The notes beneath the pieces were generated by a model. The model saw only the letters and a program-made list of their open reading frames with translations. It did no database searches and was not told where the DNA came from. Positions 16,022-23,914 of a stretch of DNA of 64,000 bases are shown piece after piece. Positions within the stretch are counted from its first letter, which is position 1. Each line of letters begins with the position of its first letter. The stretch lies in contig RDXN01000039.1 in assembly GCA_004292855.1 (NCBI GenBank), positions 59,041 to 123,040 of the forward strand. Reading direction: 5' to 3'. A program made the translations under genes and the position numbers. Source of the DNA: Cytophagales bacterium (lineage in GTDB: Bacteria; Bacteroidota; Bacteroidia; Cytophagales; Spirosomataceae).

Positions 16022-16978
16022 TTACACCAGGCCAATGTCGAGCATATCGGCCATGTCTTCGCCGGTGGCATCGCGGTAGTCGGCTTCCGTTTGGGTGAGC
16101 GCGTCGGTATTGAGCCGTTCGTCGAGCAGAGTGTTATCGAAAACAGCCTTCAATGCCCGCGTATCGGCCCAGGCAGCACCGAGGCCTAACGTAAAGATAA
16201 TCAGCAAAATGTTACCGATAACAAGACCGGCGTAGGTGCCAACCGTCATCGAAGATTGAAATTCGTACGTTTCGCCTTCGTGTTCAATAGCCAGGTTATC
16301 CACAAAATAGGCGAACAGATCGCGGCCCCACCAGAAGCCATAAATGCCTAACGTGATGATAGTCAGAAAGTAGCCTTTTATGTTTAGAATGAAATAATCC
16401 ATTCCGTCGCCCGTGTACTTCATCTTAGCCGACCCAAACCGAATGTGACTGATCGTGTATCGGTTTAGATTCTGCACCAACCACGCGGCATAGATACCGA
16501 ACGTGACAATAGTCAACAAAGCTTGGGTGAAATACATCTTGACCAGTTCGTTTCGGTCGCCCCGGTAGCCGAAGTGAATGCCTTGCCACGACGTGCGCGA
16601 CATCCTGTAGCGCAACGCCCCATGAACGGCAATCGGGATTAGAGCCAGAATAAACAGATAAAGAACTACATAAGCCAACAAACGAAGTCCTTCTGGCAAG
16701 TAGAGTGTAGCTGCAAAAATAGCCGCATACCACACAATCAGAATGCCAACGGCTTTAATGAAACCCTTAAAGATTTCCTTACCCGTGCCGTGGAACTGAA
16801 ACGGACTGTTGTCTAACTGCGTGTTGGCGTACGTGTACTTTGACACGGCCGCTTTTGCCCACGGGTAATACAGCCCCAGCGTGACAATGCACAACAACAT
16901 GTTGACGATGTAGATTCCGAATAAATCGGACCCGGTGCCCACGTAGCGCAGGCGATTGCGTAGGAGGTATGGCTCCAT
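16022..16978 (-). CDS. DUF898 (YjgN) family polytopic membrane protein
   Basis: 318 residues from the ATG at 16976-16978; three more codons upstream start with TTG and are less likely. About six membrane segments are arranged around repeated motifs of the YjgN family: FGIYIVNMLLCIVTLGLYYPW with WAKAAVSKYTYANTQLDNSPFQFHGTG early, and ITLGIYGFWWGRDLF late. The family is an integral inner-membrane protein of unknown activity. Coupled to the M48 peptidase gene (6-base gap). The C-terminal 40 residues are acidic and cytosolic. Confidence 0.85.
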   Translation of the reverse strand: MEPYLLRNRLRYVGTGSDLFGIYIVNMLLCIVTLGLYYPWAKAAVSKYTYANTQLDNSPFQFHGTGKEIFKGFIKAVGILIVWYAAIFAATLYLPEGLRLLAYVVLYLFILALIPIAVHGALRYRMSRTSWQGIHFGYRGDRNELVKMYFTQALLTIVTFGIYAAWLVQNLNRYTISHIRFGSAKMKYTGDGMDYFILNIKGYFLTIITLGIYGFWWGRDLFAYFVDNLAIEHEGETYEFQSSMTVGTYAGLVIGNILLIIFTLGLGAAWADTRALKAVFDNTLLDERLNTDALTQTEADYRDATGEDMADMLDIGLV

Positions 16979-17037
16979 AAAATGCAAAGGTTTAGGTTAA
17001 GAATAGTTGCCGGGTGTAAGCTAGTAAATAAATTAAT

Positions 17038-18375
17038 CTAAACCGCTTCACTCAAGCTTGAGAACGTAAACTCCCGAATTTTCATGGCGGGCAACAAATA
17101 ATTGGAATCCGATTCAGTACTGACAACCCGCTCGGGCTTACCAAGCGTTTCGAGGTTGTTGAGCATGATAACCGGACTTTCGTTGAAACGGAAGTTCTTC
17201 ACGGCATGTTTGATCTTTCCATTTTCAATGTAGAACGTTCCATCGCGGGTGAGGCCTGTGTTGAGCAGTGTTTGTGGGTCCACCTCGCGGATGTACCAGA
17301 GTTTGGTGACCAGAATACCGCGTTGGGTGCTCTTAATCATGTCCTCAAGAGATGCCGTGCCCCCAGCCATAATCACGTTGCTAGGAAACGGTACCGGCTT
17401 TTTACCCTGCTTCTGCGCCCAATACCGCGAATACGCCATGTTCCGAACCACACCTTTGTCGATCCACGTAACTCGCTCCTGCGCCTGACCATCGCCCGAC
17501 CACGGTGAACCGGGCAACTCGGCGTTTGTAGGGTCGGAGTAGATAGTTACGCGGGGGTCCACGATTTTTTCGCCCAGCTTGGTTTTGCCTCCGGGCTTGC
17601 TCAGAAACGACCGGCCTTCGTCGGCAGAGCGGGCGTCCATGTTGAAGAACAACTGCTCCATCAGCACGGCGGCTGCGGTTGCTTCCAGAATCACGGTGTA
17701 TTTGCCCGGCTCCAGCGCCACCGCACTTGCCGAAGCCACCGCTTTCTGGGCGGCTATGCGCGTGAGCGAGGCCGTATCGAGCTTGTTCACGTCACTGTAG
17801 CCCCGCGTCACGTAGCCCGACCCCTTGCCGTCTGCCGTGCGGACGGTCAGCGAGAAGTTTACGTTCGTAAAGGGGTAGTATGCAAACAACCCTTTCGAGT
17901 TCATCATGGCCCGATACGCGTGAACGTCTTCCATGAAGCCTGCGGCTGTCAGGTTTTGTGGTCCCATCAGAGCAAGACTTTTGGCAACGGCATCGGCGCG
18001 GGCATCGGCACTAAGATTGGCCGTACTTTGGAACGAGCCGTTGCTTTTCAGATACGTTTGCGGCCCTAAAACGGGCATGTGTTCGGGGTTTTCGGGGGCC
18101 AACCGGGCGAGTTCTTCGGCCCGACGCACCACTTTTTCCAGCGAGGCATCGTCGAACTCGTCAATCGTAGCCACGCCGACTTTCTTCCCAAATGCCGACT
18201 GTACCACCAGGTTCTGGTTGGCGCGGGAGCCGCTCGTCGATACGGCGTTGCGGGCGTAGCGGATGTTCCCGCTCACATCGCCCGACAGGTTGGCCTCGCA
18301 CTCGTCGGCTTTGGAGTAGCTGAGGACTTTCTGGAGAAGCGTCTTGGCTTCTGCTTCTGTGAGGATAATTGCCAT
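17038..18375 (-). CDS. tldE: TldE/PmbA-type metalloprotease subunit (pair 1)
   Basis: 445 residues from the ATG at 18373-18375; a GTG start 15 bases upstream would use codons of the palindromic repeat. Family marks are NIRYARNAVSTSG, AFGKKVGVATIDEFDD, LARLAPENPEHMP, GSGYVTRGYSD, and a C-terminal block KNFRFNESPVIMLNNLETLG. There is no HExxxH motif, as expected for TldE, the non-catalytic half of the TldD/TldE heterodimer that degrades unfolded peptides and matures modified peptides. No export signal is visible. It is preceded by its TldD partner with a palindrome in the 104-base gap. Confidence 0.9.
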   Translation of the reverse strand: MAIILTEAEAKTLLQKVLSYSKADECEANLSGDVSGNIRYARNAVSTSGSRANQNLVVQSAFGKKVGVATIDEFDDASLEKVVRRAEELARLAPENPEHMPVLGPQTYLKSNGSFQSTANLSADARADAVAKSLALMGPQNLTAAGFMEDVHAYRAMMNSKGLFAYYPFTNVNFSLTVRTADGKGSGYVTRGYSDVNKLDTASLTRIAAQKAVASASAVALEPGKYTVILEATAAAVLMEQLFFNMDARSADEGRSFLSKPGGKTKLGEKIVDPRVTIYSDPTNAELPGSPWSGDGQAQERVTWIDKGVVRNMAYSRYWAQKQGKKPVPFPSNVIMAGGTASLEDMIKSTQRGILVTKLWYIREVDPQTLLNTGLTRDGTFYIENGKIKHAVKNFRFNESPVIMLNNLETLGKPERVVSTESDSNYLLPAMKIREFTFSSLSEAV

Positions 18376-18386
18376 ATTTTTTTGGG

Positions 18387-18473
18387 ACACAGAGGACCAC
18401 GGTGATGCACGGAGTTACACAGAGGTTTTTTAGAGAAAATATAAGCTCCGTGCATCACCGTGGTCCTCTGTGT
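18387..18473. repeat. Palindrome of decameric repeats, copy C1 (empty)
   Basis: Arms at 18387-18414 and 18446-18473 are perfect 28-base complements around 31 bases. Each arm consists of 10-base units with CACAGAGG/CACGGTG/CACGGAG cores. It fills the tldD-tldE junction, 11 bases from the tldE start and 6 from the tldD stop. Confidence 0.9.
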
Positions 18474-18479
18474 CTAAAA

Positions 18480-20120
18480 TTAAATCTTCCGACCCGTGTT
18501 GATTACATTAACCCCGTTGAACCGGGCCGTGCTGGACCCGTGCGAAACCGCGCTCGATTGGCTCGGTTGCCCTTTTCCGTCGAAGAACGAACCACCAAGC
18601 CGGTAGTCGCGCTCGTCGCAGATGGCCGTGCATGAATTCCAGAATTCCTGGGTATTCGATTGGTAGGCCACGTCCTTGAGCATCCCGGCAATCTGCCCGT
18701 CCTTGATCTCGTAATAGAGTTGCCCGCCAAACTGGAAGTTGTAGCGTTGCTGATCGATGCTGAACGAGCCATCGCCCACGATGTAGATGCCTTTTTTGAC
18801 ATCCTTAATCATGTCCTGCACCGAAAGGGGCGTTTTGCCCGCTTCGAGCGACACGTTGGGCATTCGCTGGAACTGCACCGTACCCCACGAGTCGGCATAG
18901 CAGCAGCCGTGCGATTCTTTTTCGCCGATGATAGCCGCCTGATCGCGGATGGCCTGGTAGTTCACCAAAACCCCATCCCGAACAAGATCCCAGTTTTTGG
19001 TCGCCACGCCCTCATCATCATAACCCACAGCCCCAAGCGAGCCAATTTGCTTTTTGTCGGCCACAAGGTTCACGAGTTTACTGCCGTACTGGAAGTTTTT
19101 GGACTGCCATTTGTCGAGCGTGGCAAAGCTCGTTCCGGCGAAGTTGGCCTCGTAGCCCAGCACCCGGTCCAGTTCGAGCGGGTGCCCGACCGACTCGTGG
19201 ATGGTGAGCCAGAGGTGACTGGGGTCCAGCACCAGATCGTACTTACCCGCTTCGACCGACTTGGCCGAGAGTTTCTGCTTGGCCTGTTGGGCGGCTGCGG
19301 TCACGTCTTCGAGCATATCGTAGCCCTTGTTGTAGCGAGTCGTGATGCCTGTGACTTTATCGGCGGGGTTCACCTGCAGGTACTCGTAGCCCATGCCCAT
19401 CGGCGAACTCAACGCGTTGCGCGTCTCGAACTTGCCCGAGGTTTTATCGATACAGGTTACGTTGAAAATAGGCCAGATTCGGTGAATGTCCTGATCGGCG
19501 TAGGTGCCATCGGTCGAGGCAAAATATTTCTGCTCGTTGACCATGAACAACACCGAGTTCACGTAGTTGGCCCCGTTTTTCATGGCCGACGCATTCACGC
19601 CCAGCAGTAGGTCAACCTTTTCTTTGATGGGAACTTCAAAGGCGTTCTTCTGAATGGGTGCCTTCCACGACACCTCGCCGTAACCCTTTTGCGGAGCCAG
19701 TTGGACCGGCTCTTTCAAGAGTTTGGCGTTGGCTTTGGCAATCGCTACGGCCTGTTCGGCAGCGCGGGCCATGTCGGTCTCGTTTTTAGCGTCGACCACG
19801 GCGGCAAAGCCCCAGCAGCCGTTGGCAATTACGCGAACACCCACACCATAGCTTTCGGTGTTCACGATGTTCTGCACTTTGTCTTCGCGCGTGACCACGA
19901 ACTGATTCAGGTAGCGACCAATCCGAACGTCGGTGTAGGTAGCACCTTTGGCTTTAGCGGCATTAAGCGCGGCATCGGCCAGGCGTTTTTTCACGGCCAC
20001 GTCGAGGCCCGTCTCAAGCAGGACAGCCGGGTCGACGTTTCGACCGAGGGAAGGAAGGCTGGGCAGCATCAGTCCGGCGGTGCCCATGCCGAGGAGGTTG
20101 TTGAAATGTCGGCGGTTCAT
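18480..20120 (-). CDS. tldD: TldD-type metalloprotease, Tat-signal bearing (pair 1)
   Basis: 546 residues from the ATG at 20118-20120, which opens MNRRHFNNLLGMGTAGLML, a twin-arginine signal. A longer frame to 20162 would add 14 residues read from the palindrome and was rejected. The zinc protease motif HESVGH (His308, Glu309, His313) sits in LWLTIHESVGHPLELDRV, typical for TldD. Other marks are ESYGVGVRVIANGCWGFAA and QRMPNVSLEAG. It should form a heterodimer with the adjacent TldE. The Tat signal is odd because the TldE partner has none, so either the complex is exported together or the signal serves as an anchor. Confidence 0.9.
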   Translation of the reverse strand: MNRRHFNNLLGMGTAGLMLPSLPSLGRNVDPAVLLETGLDVAVKKRLADAALNAAKAKGATYTDVRIGRYLNQFVVTREDKVQNIVNTESYGVGVRVIANGCWGFAAVVDAKNETDMARAAEQAVAIAKANAKLLKEPVQLAPQKGYGEVSWKAPIQKNAFEVPIKEKVDLLLGVNASAMKNGANYVNSVLFMVNEQKYFASTDGTYADQDIHRIWPIFNVTCIDKTSGKFETRNALSSPMGMGYEYLQVNPADKVTGITTRYNKGYDMLEDVTAAAQQAKQKLSAKSVEAGKYDLVLDPSHLWLTIHESVGHPLELDRVLGYEANFAGTSFATLDKWQSKNFQYGSKLVNLVADKKQIGSLGAVGYDDEGVATKNWDLVRDGVLVNYQAIRDQAAIIGEKESHGCCYADSWGTVQFQRMPNVSLEAGKTPLSVQDMIKDVKKGIYIVGDGSFSIDQQRYNFQFGGQLYYEIKDGQIAGMLKDVAYQSNTQEFWNSCTAICDERDYRLGGSFFDGKGQPSQSSAVSHGSSTARFNGVNVINTGRKI

Positions 20121-20138
20121 GTGGTTGTAAAGGTTAGG

Positions 20139-20245
20139 ACACGGAGGGGCACGGTGATGCACGGAGGTACACGGAGAAGAATTTGCTCAAAACTTGAGGA
20201 AGAAAAACTCCGTGGTCCTCCGTGCATCACCGTGATCCTCCGTGT
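20139..20245. repeat. Palindrome of decameric repeats, copy C2 (empty)
   Basis: Arms 20139-20176 and 20208-20245 match at 34 of 38 positions around 31 bases. ACGGAG/ACGGTG cores recur exactly every 10 bases (20141, 20151, 20161, 20171). It fills the junction between the pair-2 tldE stop and the pair-1 tldD start. Confidence 0.9.
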
Positions 20246-20254
20246 CTAATAAAG

Positions 20255-21595
20255 TTACACAGCATCACTCAAGCTAGAGAACGTGAAGTCACGAATCTTC
20301 ATGGGTGGCACCAGGCTACCGTTTACCCGCACGGGCTTGCCCAGGGCTTCGAGGTTGTTGAGCATGATAACCGGGCTTTCATTGAAACGGAAGTTCTTGA
20401 CCGGGTATTTGATCTGCCCGTTTTCGATGTAAAACGTCCCGTCGCGGGTGAGGCCCGTGTACAAGAGCGTTTGCGGGTCCACGGCGCGGATGTACCACAA
20501 ACGCGTGACAAGAATGCCCTTTTGGGTGCTCTTGATGAGGTCGGCAAGGGATTCATTGCCGCCCGCGAAGATGATCCCCGATGGGGGCGGAACGGCCTCA
20601 ACACCTTTTTTCTCAGCCCAATAACGCGAGAAAAACATGTTTTTTACCACACCCTTGTCTACCCACGTCATGCGTTTCTGTGGGCGACCATCCACACCCG
20701 CGCCCCCGAACCGGCCACCCCCGCCCGCAAATGGCGAGCCGGGGATTTCGGCGTTCATAGGGTCGGAATAGATGGTTACGCGCTCATCGAACAACTTCTC
20801 ACCGAGCCGCGTGCCGCCACCTTTTTTGCTCAGGAACGAGCGACCTTCATCGGCAGAGCGACCATCCATGCTGAAGAGCATGTTTCCCAACAGGTCGATA
20901 GAAGCTGCCGGTTCCAGAATCACGGTGTACTTACCCGGCTCCAGGGCTTTGGCGTTTACCGAAGCGGCTGCTTTTTGCGCGGCCACCTCGGTTGCCTGCC
21001 GGGTGTTGAGTTGGGCGGTATCGGTCACGTCGCGGAGGGCGTAGCCGGAGCCGGTGCCATCGGCTGTGCGGACGGTTACCGAAAAGTCGACGCCCGTGGC
21101 CCGGTTGTAGCCGAACAACCCTTTGCTGTTGGCAATGGCCGTGAAACCCGCCGTGTCTTCCATATACCCGGCGGCTGTGAGGTTCTTTTTGGCACACACC
21201 TCAATACTGTCGAACGCGGCTTTAGCCCGGTAATCTGGGTCAATTTTGGCCGTGCTGTCGGCGTAAGGGTTGGTGTTGAGGTAGGCTTGCGGTCCCAGCC
21301 CCGGTACAAACTCCGGGTTCTCGGGCGCAAGCCGGGCAATCTCCTCCGCCCGACGTACCACTTTTTCGAGCGACGCATCGTCGAACTCGTTGAGAGTGGC
21401 TGTGCCGGAGCGTTTGCCAAATACCGCCGTAACGGCCAGGCCCATGTTGGTTGTCTCGCCCGATGTAGAGACGGTGTTGCGGGCGTACCGGATGTTGCCG
21501 GTTCGGTCGCCCGAAAGCGATACGCTCAGTTCGTCGGCTTTGGAGAAACTGAGGATTTTATCGGTGATGCGCTTGGCTTCTTCTTTTGAAAGCAT
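20255..21595 (-). CDS. tldE: TldE/PmbA-type metalloprotease subunit (pair 2)
   Basis: 446 residues from the ATG at 21593-21595 (MLSKEEAKRITDKILSFSKA). A longer frame to 21637 reads through the repeat and was rejected. It is a close paralogue of the pair-1 TldE: NIRYARNTVSTSG, LARLAPENPEFVP, VRTADGTGSGYALRDVTD, KNFRFNESPVIMLNNLEALG. It also lacks HExxxH. A Gly-rich insertion (GGGGRFGGAGVDG, about 295-307) distinguishes it from pair 1. Its TldD partner lies upstream, separated by the GxxExxY gene and its repeat arms. Confidence 0.9.
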   Translation of the reverse strand: MLSKEEAKRITDKILSFSKADELSVSLSGDRTGNIRYARNTVSTSGETTNMGLAVTAVFGKRSGTATLNEFDDASLEKVVRRAEEIARLAPENPEFVPGLGPQAYLNTNPYADSTAKIDPDYRAKAAFDSIEVCAKKNLTAAGYMEDTAGFTAIANSKGLFGYNRATGVDFSVTVRTADGTGSGYALRDVTDTAQLNTRQATEVAAQKAAASVNAKALEPGKYTVILEPAASIDLLGNMLFSMDGRSADEGRSFLSKKGGGTRLGEKLFDERVTIYSDPMNAEIPGSPFAGGGGRFGGAGVDGRPQKRMTWVDKGVVKNMFFSRYWAEKKGVEAVPPPSGIIFAGGNESLADLIKSTQKGILVTRLWYIRAVDPQTLLYTGLTRDGTFYIENGQIKYPVKNFRFNESPVIMLNNLEALGKPVRVNGSLVPPMKIRDFTFSSLSDAV

Positions 21596-21611
21596 TGTAA
21601 AAAAAGTTTTG

Positions 21612-21652
21612 GGACACGGAGGGGCACAGTGGTCCACAGAGTTACACAGAGA
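21612..21652. repeat. Left arm of palindrome copy C3 around the GxxExxY gene
   Basis: Matches the right arm (22035-22075) at 30 of 41 positions in inverted orientation, and the arms of C1 and C2. It provides the last codons and TAA of the GxxExxY gene. Confidence 0.85.
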
Positions 21653-22058
21653 TTTTTTTGGAGAAATTAGAGATGCGCTTTACGCCTTCGTAGAGTACAG
21701 GAACGCGAAAGTTGATGAGAAGCCCTAAACGATAGTCGCCAAATTTCAGGTAAGTCATTACTTGAGCAAAGTGAAGGCTGTTTAACTCATCCACCGTTTT
21801 TAGCTCGATGACAAGGCGATTCTCAACTAGCAGGTCAATACGATAGCCTTGTTCCAGAACAATGTCCTTGTATGTTATCGACATGACTTTCTCTCGTTCC
21901 ACGAACAAGCCTGCTTGTTGTAATTCGAAATGCAGGCATTCCTGATAAGCTGATTCTAACAAGCCCGGCCCCAAAGCCCTATGTACTTCTATTGCCTTTC
22001 CAATGGAAATAGTAGCCAAATCATCTAAATTTTTTCTCCGTGTATCTCCGTGCGTCAT
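21642..22058 (-). CDS. GxxExxY protein (PD-(D/E)XK nuclease-like) within a palindromic repeat
   Basis: 138 residues. The family-naming motif is GLLESAY (Gly32, Glu35, Tyr38), and a nuclease-like core follows: YRIDLLVENRLVIELKT with Asp75, Glu85 and Lys87, the pattern of PD-(D/E)XK enzymes. The first ten codons (MTHGDTRRKN) are read from the right repeat arm and the last codons KKISV plus TAA from the left arm, so the coding region spans exactly one arm to the other. It interrupts the tldD-tldE order of pair 2. The family is widespread and unexplained. Possible roles are a homing-type nuclease of the repeat, or a cargo gene. Confidence 0.88.
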   Translation of the reverse strand: MTHGDTRRKNLDDLATISIGKAIEVHRALGPGLLESAYQECLHFELQQAGLFVEREKVMSITYKDIVLEQGYRIDLLVENRLVIELKTVDELNSLHFAQVMTYLKFGDYRLGLLINFRVPVLYEGVKRISNFSKKISV

Positions 22059-22075
22059 GGTGTTCCTCTGTGTCC
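22035..22075. repeat. Right arm of palindrome copy C3 around the GxxExxY gene
   Basis: Inverted partner of 21612-21652. It contains the ATG of the GxxExxY gene and ends 6 bases before the pair-2 tldD stop codon. Confidence 0.85.
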
Positions 22076-22081
22076 AAAAAA

Positions 22082-23725
22082 TTAAATTTTCCGGCCTGTG
22101 TTGATCACGTTAACCCCATTAAATCGTGTCGTTGGCGAGCCGTGGGAGACTGCGCTGACCTGAGAGGGTTGCCCTTTTCCGTCGAAGAACGACCCAAACG
22201 TGCGATAATCGTCCTGATCGCAGAGCTGCACACACGAGTTCCAGAACTCCTGCGTGTTCGACTGGTAGGCCACGTCGTTGAGCATCCCGGCTATCTCGCC
22301 GTTCTTGATCTCGTAGAATAATTGCCCGCCAAACTGAAAGTTATACCGTTGCTGATCAATGGAATAAGACCCCCGGCCAATAATATAGATACCTTTCTCG
22401 ACACCCTTGATCATGTCGGTAACGCTCCGCTTCTCGGTGCCCGCCTTCAGCGACACGTTGGGCATCCGCTGAAACTGCACTGAGTTCCAGTTGTCGGCGT
22501 AGCAGCAGCCGTGCGATTCTTTTTCGCCGATGATAGCTGCCTGATCGCGGATGGCCTGATAATTTACCAGCACGCCATCTTTAATCAAATCCCACTGCTT
22601 GGCCGGAACGCCCTCGTCGTCGAAGCCTACCGTGCCGAGGGTGTAGGGTTGCGTTTTATCAGCCACGATGTTAACCAGCTTGGAGCCGTAATTAAACGAC
22701 TTCGTTTTCCACTTATCGAGCGTGGCGAAGCTCGTGCCAGCGTAGTTGGCCTCGTAACCCAGCACGCGGTCGAGTTCGAGCGGGTGACCAACCGACTCAT
22801 GGATGGTCAGGCCGAGGTGGTTTGGGTCAAGCACGAGATCATACTTCCCCGCCGTGACCGACTTGGCAGTGAGTTTTTCTTTGGCTTGTTTGGCGGCTAA
22901 CGTGGCATCTTCCACCATGTCGTAGGCATTGCGGTAGCCAACGAGGCCGTTCGGGGCCAGAATTTTCTCCGATGCCGTTCCATCCAGATACTCGTAGCCC
23001 ATGCCCATTGGCGAACTCAGCGCGTCGCGGGTCTGGAACTTGCCCGCCTGCCGGTCAACTGCCGTAGCCGTAAACGTAGGCCATATCCGGTGGATGTCCT
23101 GGTCGATGTATGACCCGTCGGTTGAGGCAAAATACTTCTGTTCGTTCACGAAAAACAGGTTCGACGTGACGAAGCCCGCGCCGTTTTTCATGGCCTCGCT
23201 GTTCACCTTCAACAGCAGGTCAATTTTGTCTTTAACGGGCACTTCAAACGCGTTGCGCTTGATGGGTGTTTTCCAGACCACTTCGCCCACGCCCTTCTGC
23301 GGGGCTAGTTGAACGGGTTCTTTCTGAAGCCGGGCGTTGGCTTTGGCAATCGCCACAGCGGTTTGTGCGGCTTTGGCGATGCCATCGGGCGACACGTCGG
23401 AGGTGGCCGCGAATCCCCAGGTTCCGTTGGCAATTACCCGAATGCCAACCCCGTAGCTCTCGGCGTTGGTAATGCTCTGGACGCGGGTCTCACGCGTAAA
23501 CAAAAACTGTTGCAGGTAACGGCCTACGCGCACGTCGGCGTAGGTGGCTCCCCGGCTGCGGGCCGCGTTCAGGGCTATGTCGGCCAGGCGTTTTTTGGTG
23601 GCCACATCGTCGCCGGGTTCGAGCAGGCGTTCGAGCGGCACGGCGTTGCCCAAAATCGGCACCGACGACAGGGCGAGTGTCCCCATGCCCCAGCCCGCTT
23701 GTTGAATGAAGTCTCTTCGATTCAT
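22082..23725 (-). CDS. tldD: TldD-type metalloprotease, Tat-signal bearing (pair 2)
   Basis: 547 residues from the ATG at 23723-23725, opening MNRRDFIQQAGWGMGTLAL, a twin-arginine signal. An extension to 23830 runs through AT-rich promoter sequence and is not supported. Zinc protease motif HESVGH with His309, Glu310, His314. Close paralogue of pair-1 TldD over the full length (ESYGVGIRVIANGTWGFAA, GEKESHGCCYAD, EFWNSC). It is the first gene of the whole tldD-[GxxExxY]-tldE-tldD-tldE run. The divergent PSD1 gene starts 189 bases away. Confidence 0.9.
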   Translation of the reverse strand: MNRRDFIQQAGWGMGTLALSSVPILGNAVPLERLLEPGDDVATKKRLADIALNAARSRGATYADVRVGRYLQQFLFTRETRVQSITNAESYGVGIRVIANGTWGFAATSDVSPDGIAKAAQTAVAIAKANARLQKEPVQLAPQKGVGEVVWKTPIKRNAFEVPVKDKIDLLLKVNSEAMKNGAGFVTSNLFFVNEQKYFASTDGSYIDQDIHRIWPTFTATAVDRQAGKFQTRDALSSPMGMGYEYLDGTASEKILAPNGLVGYRNAYDMVEDATLAAKQAKEKLTAKSVTAGKYDLVLDPNHLGLTIHESVGHPLELDRVLGYEANYAGTSFATLDKWKTKSFNYGSKLVNIVADKTQPYTLGTVGFDDEGVPAKQWDLIKDGVLVNYQAIRDQAAIIGEKESHGCCYADNWNSVQFQRMPNVSLKAGTEKRSVTDMIKGVEKGIYIIGRGSYSIDQQRYNFQFGGQLFYEIKNGEIAGMLNDVAYQSNTQEFWNSCVQLCDQDDYRTFGSFFDGKGQPSQVSAVSHGSPTTRFNGVNVINTGRKI

Positions 23726-23914
23726 GCAGTAAGGTTTAATTGGTAATGAAAGCACAATATCGGGAAAAGTTAAATGGCAGCAGACGGGATTTTGAAGAAC
23801 GGTTGGTAGGTGACAGGAATCTATTTCCAAATTTTCTTTGTTAGTCAGAGAGTTTTCGGCCCCACCTGTGCTTTACTGGATATAGTTCACGCATTGTTCA
23901 ACGACTAACACAGC

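Noticed and set aside
20121..20162. N-terminal extension of TldD (MHHRAPPCPN...)
   Set aside because: These codons are read from the palindrome; the Tat signal starts at the ATG at 20120. Similar extensions at 21596-21637 and 42566-42619 were dropped for the same reason.
20222..21589. 455-codon open frame on the plus strand
   Set aside because: It is antisense to the pair-2 tldE gene over nearly its whole length, begins in the palindrome, and its product has no family features.
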